Below, in pieces: positions 43,051 to 53,018 of a stretch of 64,000 nt of DNA. The notes under the pieces are model-generated. The model ran no database searches and was not told the DNA's origin. It saw only the letters and a list, made by a program, of their open reading frames with translations. Origin of the DNA: Lachnospiraceae bacterium (GTDB lineage Bacteria > Bacillota > Clostridia > Lachnospirales > Lachnospiraceae); the NCBI GenBank assembly GCA_014239155.1, contig JAAZZQ010000085.1:248001-312000 (forward strand). The letters are read 5' to 3'. A program made the position numbers and the translations under genes. How positions within the stretch are numbered: position 1 is the first letter of the stretch; each line of letters starts with the position of its first letter.

Positions 43051-44790
43051 ATGGCATTTGACGGAGTAACGATTGCAGGAGTCGTCAGTGAACTGAAAGA
43101 AACGCTGATTGGGAATCGGATTTATAAGATTGCGCAACCCGAAAAAGATGAGCTTCTTCTGACGATAAAAGGAAGTTGCGGGCAGGTTCGAGTGCTGATG
43201 TCAGCAGACGCATCGCTGCCGCTGCTTTATCTGACAGAGAAGAATAAGACGAGTCCAATGACAGCACCAAATTTCTGTATGCTTTTGAGAAAGCATTTGC
43301 AGAATGCTCGAATTGTATCCGTGATGCAGCCAGGACTAGAGCGTATTGTGCGATTTGAGTTAGAACATTTAAACGAACTTGGGGACTTGTGTAAGAAATA
43401 TCTAATTATAGAATTGATGGGAAAGCATAGCAATATTATATTTTGCGATGAAAAAGATATGATTATTGACAGTATTAAGCATATCTCGGGAATGGTAAGC
43501 TCTGTCCGGGAGGTTTTGCCGGGACGCGCGTATTTTATTCCAAAAACACAGGAAAAGGCAGAGTTGTTGGAATGCACACCAGAGCAGATTATGGCAGTGT
43601 TAAAGGCGCGAAATATGCCAGTATTTAAAGCGATATATACTGGCTTTACGGGAATATCGCCCTGTGTTGCGCATGAGCTGTGTGTCAGGGCAGAGATTGA
43701 CGCGGACTGGTCTTCTTCAGAATTGGACGAGGAGGCGCTTTCACGGCTGATGGTTGTACTTTGCAGCTTGGCAGATGATGTGCGAGAGGGAAGATTTTAC
43801 TATCATGTTGTATATGAGAATCATCTGCCAGTTGAATATGCTGCCACAAGACTAAGTTCCTATTCACAGGAGCAGAGTAGAAAATTTGCGCGGGTTTCTG
43901 AGCTTTTGGAATATTATTATGCCGAAAAAAATACCATCACGCGTATCAGGCAGCGCTCCGCAGATTTGCGCAGAATTGTTCAGACCGCGCTTGAGCGGAA
44001 TGTCAAGAAATATGACTTGCAGAGAAAGCAGCTTGAGGATACGAAAAAGCGGGAAAAATATAAGGTGTATGGTGAACTTTTAAATACGTATGGTTACGAG
44101 GTGGAGATTGGCGCAAAGTCGATGGAGGCTTTCAATTATTATGATGGTCAGAAGATAACCATACCGCTTGATCCAACCCTCTCCGCAGGAGAAAATGCCA
44201 AAAAGTATTTTGACAAGTATCAGAAATTAAAGCGTACTTGTGAGGCATTGACAACATTGACAAAGGAGACAAAAGAGGAAATCGAACATCTTTCCTCCAT
44301 TAGTACAGCGCTTGATATTGCACTTCGAGAAGAAGATTTGGTCCAGATTAAGGAGGAGCTAATCGAGAGCGGTTATATTAGGAGAAAGGGTAATACAAAG
44401 CGGGAGAAAGTAACGAGCAAGCCATTTCACTATATTAGCAGTGATGGATACCATATCTATGTCGGCAAAAATAATTATCAGAATGAAGAACTTACTTTTA
44501 AGCTTGCCACTGGAAATGACTGGTGGTTTCATACAAAAGGGATACCTGGTTCGCATGTGATAGTAAAAGCGAATGGAGATGAACTTCCAGATAGTGTATT
44601 TGAGGAAGCTGGAAGGCTTGCAGCGCACTATTCGCAGGCAAGAGGACAGGAGAAGGTAGAGATTGACTACACACAGAAGAAGAATGTCAAGAAACCAAAT
44701 GGTTCCAAGCCCGGTTTTGTGGTATATTATACCAATTATTCACTTGTAATCAACTCGGATATTACAGGGATACAACAGGTGGAAGATTAG
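43051..44790 (+). CDS. rqcH: Ribosome quality-control protein RqcH (NFACT family)
   Basis: A 579-residue protein. The NFACT-N part (1-260) starts AFDGVTIAGVVSELKETLIG, followed by the middle coiled coil (about 280-420). The NFACT-R part begins near YISSDGYHIYVGKNNYQNEE, with LATGNDWWFHTKGIPGSHVI. RqcH adds alanine tails to nascent chains on stalled 50S subunits. The same family is annotated as fibronectin-binding protein A. The start lies 4 bases after glgA stops. Confidence 0.95.
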   Translation: MAFDGVTIAGVVSELKETLIGNRIYKIAQPEKDELLLTIKGSCGQVRVLMSADASLPLLYLTEKNKTSPMTAPNFCMLLRKHLQNARIVSVMQPGLERIVRFELEHLNELGDLCKKYLIIELMGKHSNIIFCDEKDMIIDSIKHISGMVSSVREVLPGRAYFIPKTQEKAELLECTPEQIMAVLKARNMPVFKAIYTGFTGISPCVAHELCVRAEIDADWSSSELDEEALSRLMVVLCSLADDVREGRFYYHVVYENHLPVEYAATRLSSYSQEQSRKFARVSELLEYYYAEKNTITRIRQRSADLRRIVQTALERNVKKYDLQRKQLEDTKKREKYKVYGELLNTYGYEVEIGAKSMEAFNYYDGQKITIPLDPTLSAGENAKKYFDKYQKLKRTCEALTTLTKETKEEIEHLSSISTALDIALREEDLVQIKEELIESGYIRRKGNTKREKVTSKPFHYISSDGYHIYVGKNNYQNEELTFKLATGNDWWFHTKGIPGSHVIVKANGDELPDSVFEEAGRLAAHYSQARGQEKVEIDYTQKKNVKKPNGSKPGFVVYYTNYSLVINSDITGIQQVED

Positions 44791-44804
44791 AAACTATAAA
44801 AATT

Positions 44805-44946
44805 CAAGAATACCATCGACATTCTTGCTGCGGCGTGCGGGTCAGCTCTGCTGACATATTACAGATTCGCACGCCTGTAATAAAAGAATATGGTAACCGC
44901 ATAGTGTGCATAAAAAATCATCGGAATTCCGGTGATTTTTTTATGC
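44805..44946 (+). terminator. Stacked hairpins after rqcH
   Basis: Three stem-loops in series: CAAGAAT / ATTCTTG (44805-44827); GGCGTGCG / CGCACGCC (44832-44875) enclosing GTCAG-CTCTG-CTGAC; and GCATAAAAAATCA with TGATTTTTTTATGC (44908-44946), whose T-run makes it the likely terminator. Repeat family 1 follows at once. Confidence 0.8.
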
Positions 44947-45035
44947 ATAGACCTGTGCAGAGGAAATATGCTGCTAACGTGGTGCACGGGGCGCGGCAAG
45001 TCGGGAAAAATTTTTCCCGACTCAATTATATATAG
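44943..45035 (+). repeat. Dispersed repeat family 1, copy 2
   Basis: CTGTGCAGAGGAAATATG, then CTGCTAACGTGGTGCACGG: the outer stem CTGTGC / GCACGG and the inner GCTGC / GTGGT keep pairing through wobbles. Then GGCGCGGCAAG and the exact arms GTCGGGAAAAA / TTTTTCCCGAC. It lies directly after a terminator, as do the other full copies. Confidence 0.8.
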
Positions 45036-45182
45036 CATTCCAAGGAAAATTGTTAGTAAAGTCTATATGAATAATTCGTTGAAATAGTACTAAAGCTCTA
45101 TACATAACAGGTTTGTTAAAAAGTATGATAAAGCAATATGACAGAAGATTTTATTCTTAAATAAAATAATAGGAGAGATGCA

Positions 45183-48100
45183 ATGAAGAAAAGACTTAAA
45201 ACAATAGCTTTTATCGTATTATTTATGATGGTATTTTGTGGAGTTACTCCTGTAAATCTCGCAAAAAATACTAATAATAGTAACAATCATCAAACGATGC
45301 AAATCAAACCTGATTTAGAAGTCAAGAGCGCAGAGAAAAAAAATACTATAAAATCTAAAATGGATTTGTTTGTTGTAGGAAAATATAAAGAAGAACTTAC
45401 TGCGCAAATAGAGATAGGGCAACTTAGCACAGAGAATGAGGAAAAATGTATTATAAAATCAAAACAAACGCAATCAAATGTAGCCAGTGGCGGGCAAGAA
45501 AGCATTGCAGAACCAAGAGAAGAACAGATAATAACAGAGAGTCCTACAGAAGTTGAGTCAGAAAATATTACAGAAGCGGAATCAGAAAAAGAAGAATCTA
45601 CAGAAACGGAGTCAGAAAATATTACAGAAACAGAATCAGAAAAAGAAGAATTTACAGAAACGGAGTCAGAAAATATTACAGAAACGGAATCAGAAAAAGA
45701 GGAATCTACAGAAACGGAGTCGGAAAAAGTTACAGAAACCGAAACGGAAAAAGAAGAGTTTACAGAAACCGATCCAGAAGAGCCAGAACGATTTATTGAT
45801 GAAATAATGGTTCTTGGGGATTGCAACTGGAATGACAGTAAAAATTATTACTACACAAAACAAAACTATTTAGAAATTGAAGTTTGCATTATAAAAGAAT
45901 TTAATACTGCCAAAGAGATGACCGTGCAGATTGGCAAGAATGATTTGTATCTTTCTAATGATAAAAAGAATACCTATATAGGAGAAATTACATTGTTAGA
46001 AGGATGCAATAAAATTGAAGTTTCTTTCATGCTGGAGGGAAGAGAAAAAGACAGAAGCGAATTCACCATTATTAAGGATAGTGTTTTGCCTGTGATTACA
46101 AAGGTCGATAATAAAGAAATTGACAGTGGAAAGATTTATCAAAATAGAATAATTAAAGCAGGCGAAACAATTGTGTTTGAAATTAATGAGGAGGAATATC
46201 AAGCATCAGGAATTAGAGGAGTTAGAATATTAGACGCAAATGAGAAAGAAATAGGTTATTATATCAATATTAATGTAAATAAAATAACGTGTACTTTTAC
46301 AGAACCGCTCGCAAATATGATTCTGCAAGTTGTTGCAATAGATAATGCTGGAAATATAAGTGACAAACTGATGATTTTTTTAGACACAGAACCGCCAGAT
46401 ATTCAGATAACACCTTTTATTGTGGAGGATGTACACAGACGACTACTTTATAAAGAAACAACAGAAAATAACATTTGTAGAATTTACACAAACAAAGAAC
46501 ACATTTCTGCGGAGCTTGAAGTACAGGATAAAATTTCTGGAATTGTGACAGTGGAAGCAGTAATTGATGGAGTTATTATAGAGCCTGTTATTATGTCAGA
46601 TAATAGGGAAGAAATCATATCTTATCAATTTGATTTTGAGGTTAGAAAATCAGACACAATAACATATCTTATTACTGATTTTGCAGGAAATTGTACAGAG
46701 GCAGTATATGAAGTCTTTTTGGACAAGATAGCGCCAACATGGCGAATAGAAAAGAATGAGATAGAAACGATACAAAACAGAACATTTCAGATTCCTGTCT
46801 GTGAGAAAGAATCTGGAATTTGGAAAGCATATATTGAGAGAGAAGGAAAGAAGTTCTTATTGACACAAGGCGAAGAGGGATATGGATATACGTTTTCAGA
46901 GGAAGAAATTGATAAAAGTACAGAAAAAGTTGAGTATACATTGTATTTGATGGACAAGGCAGGGAACACTTTTACAGATTATTTTAGTCTGTTATTTGAT
47001 TTTACTGCGCCACAAATAGAACTTTCTGTTTATAAAAGTCAGGAGGATGGTGGAAATCCATTTTCTTGTGAGTTGTCTGGAACAATAGAACAATACTACA
47101 CAAATACAGACTGTAGAGTAGTTATTGCTGTTACAGACAAGACAAATGGTGGCTGTTTGTCAGAAGAAATTGCACTGACATTGTTGACAAAAGAAAACAA
47201 TGGAACACATTACTCAAAAAATTTAGAGTTAGTTGATGGTGTATGTGAATTTGTCGTGATGTTTTCCAAAAAGGAGTATATTCATAATAGGTATATATTG
47301 CGGGCTTGTGATGCTGTTGGCAACTATAGTGAATATACATTTGAAATAATATATGATTCGGCGAAACCTGTAATTTCGATAATAGAATTGGAGGGGGGAC
47401 TTGATAAAATATATCAAAACAGGCGACAGTTCCGTCTGCTTATAGAGGAACCTTATTTTTCTAAAAGTGATCTTGTATTTTTGCCAATTGGTTCCCAAAA
47501 AGAAGAAGTTCCAAAGGTTATCGGTTGGAGTACAGAGGGGATAAAGCATAGCGCAACACTTACTTTCTCAAATGATGGAGTATATTGTTTTGAAATAGTG
47601 TGTACAGATAAGGCAGGAAATAAATCTATTTATAAGATGGACAAGCTGGTGATTGATACCATTGCGCCTGATGTGACAATCTCTTATGAAAAAGAGGGGC
47701 AGGAACAAGGAATCTATTATAATCAACTGGCAACAATCACAGTGATAGATAAGAATTTTGACATTACACAAAATCCCGAATTGATTGTAATGCCAAAAGG
47801 TAAAAGTTCGGTTATTAGCAAATGGAAAAGGGCAAAAAATGCAGATGAATATACTTGCACAGTTCAGTTTGCAGAAGACGGTATATATCAGTTTCAATGC
47901 GCTTACAAGGATAAGGCAGGCAATATGTCCAGTATTGTAACTAGTGATATTCTGGTGATTGACCATACAGTTCCATTTATTCAGGCTTCCTATATAGATA
48001 AAAAAAGCAAAACAGGAATGAATCTAAATCCTTCGGGAATGTTGCGCCTTGAAATAACAGAAGAAAACTTTTCTGGAGAGTTTGTTGAGGTATTACTGTA

Positions 48101-50750
48101 CAACCAAAAAAATGCAAAGAAAACAAACTTAAAAGTTTCTTGGAAAAAAGCACAAAAGCATACATATAAAGCGACATACTGGATACAGGAAGATGGAATA
48201 TATCGTTTTACAGTAAGATGCAAAGACAAGGCAGACAATGAAGCAGAAGTTTATCAGAGTGAAATTTTTCTTGTTGACAGAAACAAACCAATTGTGGATA
48301 TCTATTATGAGGGAATAAAGCGGACAGACGATTGCTATAATGGTTCAAGAACAGCAAGAATCACAGTGCGAGACGTCTCTTTTAATGAAAATTGTACTAC
48401 AAATTTTAATATTACTCCTAAAAATATTCCTGTGACAATCAGTACATGGACAAAGAAGAGTATAGAACACACAAATGAATATGAGTATTCTTGTACGGTT
48501 ACTTTTGAACAAGATGGAGCGTACAGATTTCAATTTTCTTGTATGGATCAGGCTGGAAATTTATCGGATATTGTTCAGGGGGACAGGTTTATAATTGATA
48601 ATACTGCACCTGTTATTCAAATAGAGTTTGCTCATACAGAAATAAAAGATGGAAAAACTTATCATAGAACAAAGACAGCAGTTGTTAAAATAACAGAGCA
48701 GAATTTTGTCAAGGAAAATGTTTTTATTGAGCCAATTGGTTTAGCGGCAACCCATGTATTACCAACAGTGGGAGAATGGTCGTCGGATGGAACCATACAT
48801 AGTGCGACAATCGATTTTGCGGAGGATGGTCTTTATGGATTTCGTATTCAGTGCAGAGACAAAGCAGGCAATGAAGGAAAAATGGAATTGGAAAATGGAG
48901 GATTTTTTATTATTGATAGCACAGCGCCATCTGTGAAGATTGTATACAATAAGGATACTTTAAAAAATAATACATATTACAATGTGCCGCGGACAGCGAA
49001 AGTGATTGTGACAGATGTTAATTTTGATGAGCATTGTGAGGTAAATTTTGATTTTGGTGCAGAGAACATAAGACCAAAAATTGGTAAATGGAGACAGGAG
49101 GGAACAGACTATATTTGTGAGGTGTTTTTTGAAAAAGATGGGGAGTATCATTTTGAATTTTTTTGCAAAGATAAGGCAGGTAATCTGTCAAATACCATAG
49201 ATGGTGGTAGTTTTGTCATTGATTTAATAGAACCACAAATTTCAGTGTCTTTTGACAACAACAATGTCAAAAATGAAAAATATTACAATGATTCGAGAAC
49301 CGCAACCATTACAATTGTGGAAAGAGCTTTTTCAGAGCAACTTGTCCAGATAAAGGCATTAGATATAGCAAAAATAGATAGGGTTCCTGTTGTAAGCCAA
49401 TGGAAGACAGACGGGAAACAACATACTGCTACAATAAATTTTACCGAGGAAGGGGTCTATGGATTTCAGATAGTTTGTAGGGATTTGGCAGGAAACAGTG
49501 CAAAGAATTATATAAGTACAGTTTTTGTTATTGATAAGACAGCTCCGCAAATTACTTTTGAGGGGGTGCGCGCAAACTCTGCCAACCGTGGTGTTGTAAT
49601 GCCAGTGGTAAACTATACGGATTCTTTTTTAGATGAGTCAGCGACAACAGTGACGCTTACAGGAACAAATCACAGTGACCAGACAGCAAATGCACAAAGA
49701 AGTGTGATTGCAGATGGGATACGATTGTCTTATCCCGATTTTGCACATATAAAAGAGATGGATGATGTTTATACATTGAAGATAAAAGCAGTAGATTTGG
49801 CAGGAAATGAGAAAGAGGAGGAGATTAGTTTTTCTGTTAATAGATTTGGATCAACCTATAAAATTAGTGTAGATACCCAACAACTAATTGACAATTATTA
49901 TACAGCAAAAGCGCCTGTGATAACAGTTACAGAAGTTAATATTGATGTGTTGGAATATGGAGAAGTTACTGTTAGCAGAGATGGGCAAATTAGAACCCTT
50001 GTACGTGGAAAAGACTATAATATTACCAAAGAAGGTGTGGATACGGACTGGAAATCTTATACATATAAGATAAAAACGGATAATTTTTCTTCGGATGGCA
50101 TCTATTCAATAGGATTTTATTCTGTTGATAAAGCCCGGAATGCATCAGACAATCGTATTAAGGGTAAAGAAATAGAGTTTGTATTGGATACAACAGCGCC
50201 TAGCATTGTGGTTGATGGCATAGAATCGGGTGGGATTTATACAGAACGGCAGAAAAAGGTTACATTGGATGTAAAGGATAATCTGTGTCTTGCAGATTTG
50301 CAGGTCACAGACAATGGGGAAACTATACTAAGTATGTCAGGGAAAACGCTGTCAGAGAAAAATGGCATTGTTACGTTTCTTTTGCAGGAGAAGGATGCAG
50401 AGCGGGAGATTGTTATTACAGCTAGAGATAAAGCAAAGAATGAGCAGAAACAGATGTTTGATGGAGTGTTAATATCTTCAAGAAAGGAAGTTATTCACAA
50501 GAATGCCGTGAAAAAAACAAAAAATATTAGAAAAGGAATGGCAGAAAAAAATATAGAAGTCGATACGGCAATGGAGTCTGCGACAGAATATACGGATGGC
50601 CTAACAATGCCAATTTATGAAAAAGAGAACTATCTGTTGTATGGTGTCAGTACTGTTATGATAGTTGCAGTATTGATGACAGCAGGGATTGTTCAAGTGA
50701 GAAAGAGGCGACAAAAGAAACAGAAAAAATCAGGAGGAAGCAATGCTTGA
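45183..50750 (+). CDS. Giant Ig-repeat surface protein, 1855 residues
   Basis: Signal peptide about residues 1-27 (TIAFIVLFMMVFCGVTPVNL). Residues about 120-205 are a Thr/Glu/Ser-rich stalk built from 18-residue units (ESENITETESEKEESTET). The rest is about 14 Ig-like beta domains of 90-100 residues. Each ends with a strand (Y/F)xFxxxCxDxAGN (for example FEIVCTDKAGNKS, FQFSCMDQAGNLS) and enters the next with (V/I)IDxTAPxI. A C-terminal TM helix (YGVSTVMIVAVLMTAGIVQV) and a basic tail (RKRRQKKQKK) anchor it; there is no LPXTG motif. Its stop overlaps the start of a Ser/Thr kinase gene by 8 bases, suggesting a joint function such as adhesion sensing. Confidence 0.85.
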   Translation: MKKRLKTIAFIVLFMMVFCGVTPVNLAKNTNNSNNHQTMQIKPDLEVKSAEKKNTIKSKMDLFVVGKYKEELTAQIEIGQLSTENEEKCIIKSKQTQSNVASGGQESIAEPREEQIITESPTEVESENITEAESEKEESTETESENITETESEKEEFTETESENITETESEKEESTETESEKVTETETEKEEFTETDPEEPERFIDEIMVLGDCNWNDSKNYYYTKQNYLEIEVCIIKEFNTAKEMTVQIGKNDLYLSNDKKNTYIGEITLLEGCNKIEVSFMLEGREKDRSEFTIIKDSVLPVITKVDNKEIDSGKIYQNRIIKAGETIVFEINEEEYQASGIRGVRILDANEKEIGYYININVNKITCTFTEPLANMILQVVAIDNAGNISDKLMIFLDTEPPDIQITPFIVEDVHRRLLYKETTENNICRIYTNKEHISAELEVQDKISGIVTVEAVIDGVIIEPVIMSDNREEIISYQFDFEVRKSDTITYLITDFAGNCTEAVYEVFLDKIAPTWRIEKNEIETIQNRTFQIPVCEKESGIWKAYIEREGKKFLLTQGEEGYGYTFSEEEIDKSTEKVEYTLYLMDKAGNTFTDYFSLLFDFTAPQIELSVYKSQEDGGNPFSCELSGTIEQYYTNTDCRVVIAVTDKTNGGCLSEEIALTLLTKENNGTHYSKNLELVDGVCEFVVMFSKKEYIHNRYILRACDAVGNYSEYTFEIIYDSAKPVISIIELEGGLDKIYQNRRQFRLLIEEPYFSKSDLVFLPIGSQKEEVPKVIGWSTEGIKHSATLTFSNDGVYCFEIVCTDKAGNKSIYKMDKLVIDTIAPDVTISYEKEGQEQGIYYNQLATITVIDKNFDITQNPELIVMPKGKSSVISKWKRAKNADEYTCTVQFAEDGIYQFQCAYKDKAGNMSSIVTSDILVIDHTVPFIQASYIDKKSKTGMNLNPSGMLRLEITEENFSGEFVEVLLYNQKNAKKTNLKVSWKKAQKHTYKATYWIQEDGIYRFTVRCKDKADNEAEVYQSEIFLVDRNKPIVDIYYEGIKRTDDCYNGSRTARITVRDVSFNENCTTNFNITPKNIPVTISTWTKKSIEHTNEYEYSCTVTFEQDGAYRFQFSCMDQAGNLSDIVQGDRFIIDNTAPVIQIEFAHTEIKDGKTYHRTKTAVVKITEQNFVKENVFIEPIGLAATHVLPTVGEWSSDGTIHSATIDFAEDGLYGFRIQCRDKAGNEGKMELENGGFFIIDSTAPSVKIVYNKDTLKNNTYYNVPRTAKVIVTDVNFDEHCEVNFDFGAENIRPKIGKWRQEGTDYICEVFFEKDGEYHFEFFCKDKAGNLSNTIDGGSFVIDLIEPQISVSFDNNNVKNEKYYNDSRTATITIVERAFSEQLVQIKALDIAKIDRVPVVSQWKTDGKQHTATINFTEEGVYGFQIVCRDLAGNSAKNYISTVFVIDKTAPQITFEGVRANSANRGVVMPVVNYTDSFLDESATTVTLTGTNHSDQTANAQRSVIADGIRLSYPDFAHIKEMDDVYTLKIKAVDLAGNEKEEEISFSVNRFGSTYKISVDTQQLIDNYYTAKAPVITVTEVNIDVLEYGEVTVSRDGQIRTLVRGKDYNITKEGVDTDWKSYTYKIKTDNFSSDGIYSIGFYSVDKARNASDNRIKGKEIEFVLDTTAPSIVVDGIESGGIYTERQKKVTLDVKDNLCLADLQVTDNGETILSMSGKTLSEKNGIVTFLLQEKDAEREIVITARDKAKNEQKQMFDGVLISSRKEVIHKNAVKKTKNIRKGMAEKNIEVDTAMESATEYTDGLTMPIYEKENYLLYGVSTVMIVAVLMTAGIVQVRKRRQKKQKKSGGSNA
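45555..45770 (+). repeat. Four tandem 54-bp units in the surface protein stalk
   Basis: Units start at 45555, 45609, 45663 and 45717 and each encodes ESE(N/K)(I/V)TE(T/A)E(S/T)EKEE(S/F)TET. The first three are nearly identical, so the copy number could change in frame. Confidence 0.85.
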
Positions 50751-52502
50751 GATTGGTTCTATTATTGATGGAAAATATAAAATATTGAATCAGATTGGTC
50801 AAGGGGGAATGAGCGTTGTATACCTTGCAATGAATGAGCGTGCGAATAAGCAGTGGGCAGTAAAAGAAGTACGAAAAGATGGTGTACGAGATTTTGCGTT
50901 TGTGCGGCAGGGATTGATTGTGGAGATGGAGATGCTCAAAAAATTAAGACACCCATATCTTCCGACAATTATTGACGTAATTGATTTAGAGGACAGTTTC
51001 TTGATTGTTATGGATTATATAGAGGGGATACCATTTCGCAAGGCACTCGAAGAGTATGGCGCACTGCCTCAGGGGGATGTGATAGAGTGGGCAAAACAAC
51101 TTTGTGAGGTTTTAGGGTACCTTCACAGTAGACCATTTCCAATTATTTACAGAGATATGAAACCTGATAATATTATGCTTAAACCTGATGGCAGTATTGC
51201 ACTGATTGATTTTGGTATTGCGCGGGAATATAAGCCATATGCGTTGCGGGATACCAGAGCATTAGGAACACAGGGATATGCAGCCCCTGAGCAATTTGGC
51301 GGGCAAGAACAGACTGATGCAAGAACAGATCTCTATGGTCTTGGAACAACATTGTATCATCTTGTGAGAATTTGTTAAAGAGAAGATTTGAAAAGGCGGT
51401 TAAATGTCTTGGAACAACATTGTATCATCTTGTGACAGGACATAATCCAGCACAACCTCCATATGAAATATTTCCAATTCGACATTGGAATCCAGCGTTA
51501 TCACAAGGTCTGGAAAAAATTATATGGAAATGCACGCAAAAGAATCCGAATGAACGTTATCAATCTTGCGCGGAAATGCAATATGATTTGGAGCATTTTC
51601 AGGAATTGGACAGCAGGTATTCTCTGAGACAGAAATTCCGATTGGTATTCTTTTTGGGAGTGTGTATTCTTGCTATTGTTTTTTCCTTGATAGCAGTGTG
51701 GGCACATCAAACAGAATTTGCAATTATAGCGCAAAAGTATAATGATTATATAGAAGCTGCAAAAAGCAGTGCAACTGCCAATGAGCAATTTGCATTCTAT
51801 GAGAAAGCATTGCAGCTAATGCCCGGTGAAGAGCGTGCCTATCTGGAACTGATCGATAAGTTATATTTAAGGGATGATATTCTGACAGCAAAGGAGGATC
51901 AACAATTACGTTCTTTATTAATTCGACATGCAAACACAGGAAAAACATATGAGGAAGAACTAAGAGAACATATTTCAGGGTATGAGGAATTGGCATACAA
52001 GCTTGGAATGGCTTATTTTTATTGTTATGAAGAGCATGGAAATAAAGCTTTATCAGCCAAATGGTTGGCAATTGCAGCAAATGCTACAACATTGGATGTG
52101 CGCCAGATTCAGAGAGCATCGAAACTTGGCAGGATTGCAGAATACTATGCCCGGCTAGGTATTGAGAGCAAATCTGGAGACGCTTATATCAGTTATGCAG
52201 AGTACTGGCAAGACCTCTGTGAAGTTACCAGAGAAAATATAACAGCACTTGATAATGCAACGACGGCATTGATGGTATACCGGGAGATGGTATATCAGAT
52301 TTATGCAAATGCAATAAAGTTTGAGCAGGCAGGAATCTCAAAAGAAACTTTACAAAGGCAATTAATCGACATTGGAAATCATTTGGATAAAGAGATTGAT
52401 ATTGATTCCAAGCAGGAGACAGATAGAATAAGACAGCTTGTGCAAGAGTTAAGAGTTAATATTGCACAGGCACAAAGAGTGCTGGAAAGTGGGGAATTGT
52501 AA
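50743..52502 (+). pseudogene. Ser/Thr protein kinase interrupted by a 68-bp frameshifting insertion
   Basis: Two frames together encode one kinase. Part 1 (50743-51378) has the glycine loop IGQGGMSVVYLA, Lys in WAVKEVRK, Glu-helix, IIYRDMKPDNIML and LIDFGIAREY, the activation loop LGTQGYAAPEQFG, and TDLYGLGTTLYHLV, where it is cut to end RIC. Part 2 (51372-52502) resumes LGTTLYHLVTGHNPAQPPYE, with the last kinase helices (KCTQKNPNERYQS), a TM helix (LVFFLGVCILAIVFSLIAV) and a helical outer domain. A 30-bp sequence (51338-51367) recurs at 51406-51435; removing 68 bp restores the frame. It might be phase-variable or coupled by the overlapping TTG start at 51372. Confidence 0.82.
51338..51435 (+). 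repeat. 30-bp direct repeat around the kinase frameshift
   Basis: GTCTTGGAACAACATTGTAT and ten further bases are identical at 51338-51367 and 51406-51435, separated by 38 unrelated bases (51368-51405). The 68-base offset shifts the frame by two. Confidence 0.93.
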
Positions 52503-52888
52503 TGGACAACAATATTTTAATAGCAGACATTGTACAAGTTCAAGAACGAATAGTACATTATCATCAGATATTTTATTGTTGCCAACTTATTGCGATTTTA
52601 TGTAGTGGGGGAGCAGCAATCCTTTTTCTGATATTTGAAATTCCAAAAGTATTAGGAGAACTTACAGGTATAACAGCGAAAAAGAAAATTAAGGAGTTTG
52701 AGAGAAAAAATGCATCTGCTGTACAATATACGCAAAAAAAAATTTGCAGGACAACTGCATTGCAGGAGACAAAAGATAGCTATGAAACAATACTGTTAGA
52801 GGAGGAATTTAGTACAAAACGATTGAAAGGCTTTGATTCCTGTCACAAGGACAGCATAAGTTGCAAAAGAAATTGTACTCTGCTATAA
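52502..52888 (+). CDS. Small membrane-anchored protein of the surface/kinase operon
   Basis: A 128-residue protein with one TM helix (about residues 24-46, IFYCCQLIAILCSGGAAILFL), then the cytosolic phrase VLGELTGITAKKKIKEFERKN. The C-terminal tail has Thr-rich spots (RTTALQET, SYETILLEEEF, RNCTLL). Its ATG shares a base with the kinase stop (TAATG). It might be a substrate of the kinase, since Glu-Thr-hydrophobic motifs are typical bacterial Ser/Thr kinase targets. I do not recognise a named family. Confidence 0.65.
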   Translation: MDNNILIADIVQVQERIVHYHQIFYCCQLIAILCSGGAAILFLIFEIPKVLGELTGITAKKKIKEFERKNASAVQYTQKKICRTTALQETKDSYETILLEEEFSTKRLKGFDSCHKDSISCKRNCTLL

Positions 52889-53018
52889 TGTGGTTGCATA
52901 ATTCTATAATAGAACCTTAAAAGTATTTACTAAAAAGCAAGTTTGGGATTATGATATAACAAAGCGTGGATGGACGCGCACAAAGAGTAGATAAAAGATA
53001 CACAAGGGAGATGACATC

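Noticed and set aside
45555-45770. Regularly spaced repeats that could be taken for a CRISPR array
   Set aside because: They are contiguous 54-bp coding units with no spacers, in frame within the surface protein.
45290-45826. A Ser/Val-rich minus-strand frame of 178 residues
   Set aside because: It is the reverse-strand reading of the Thr/Glu repeats of the surface protein; its repetitiveness comes from those repeats.
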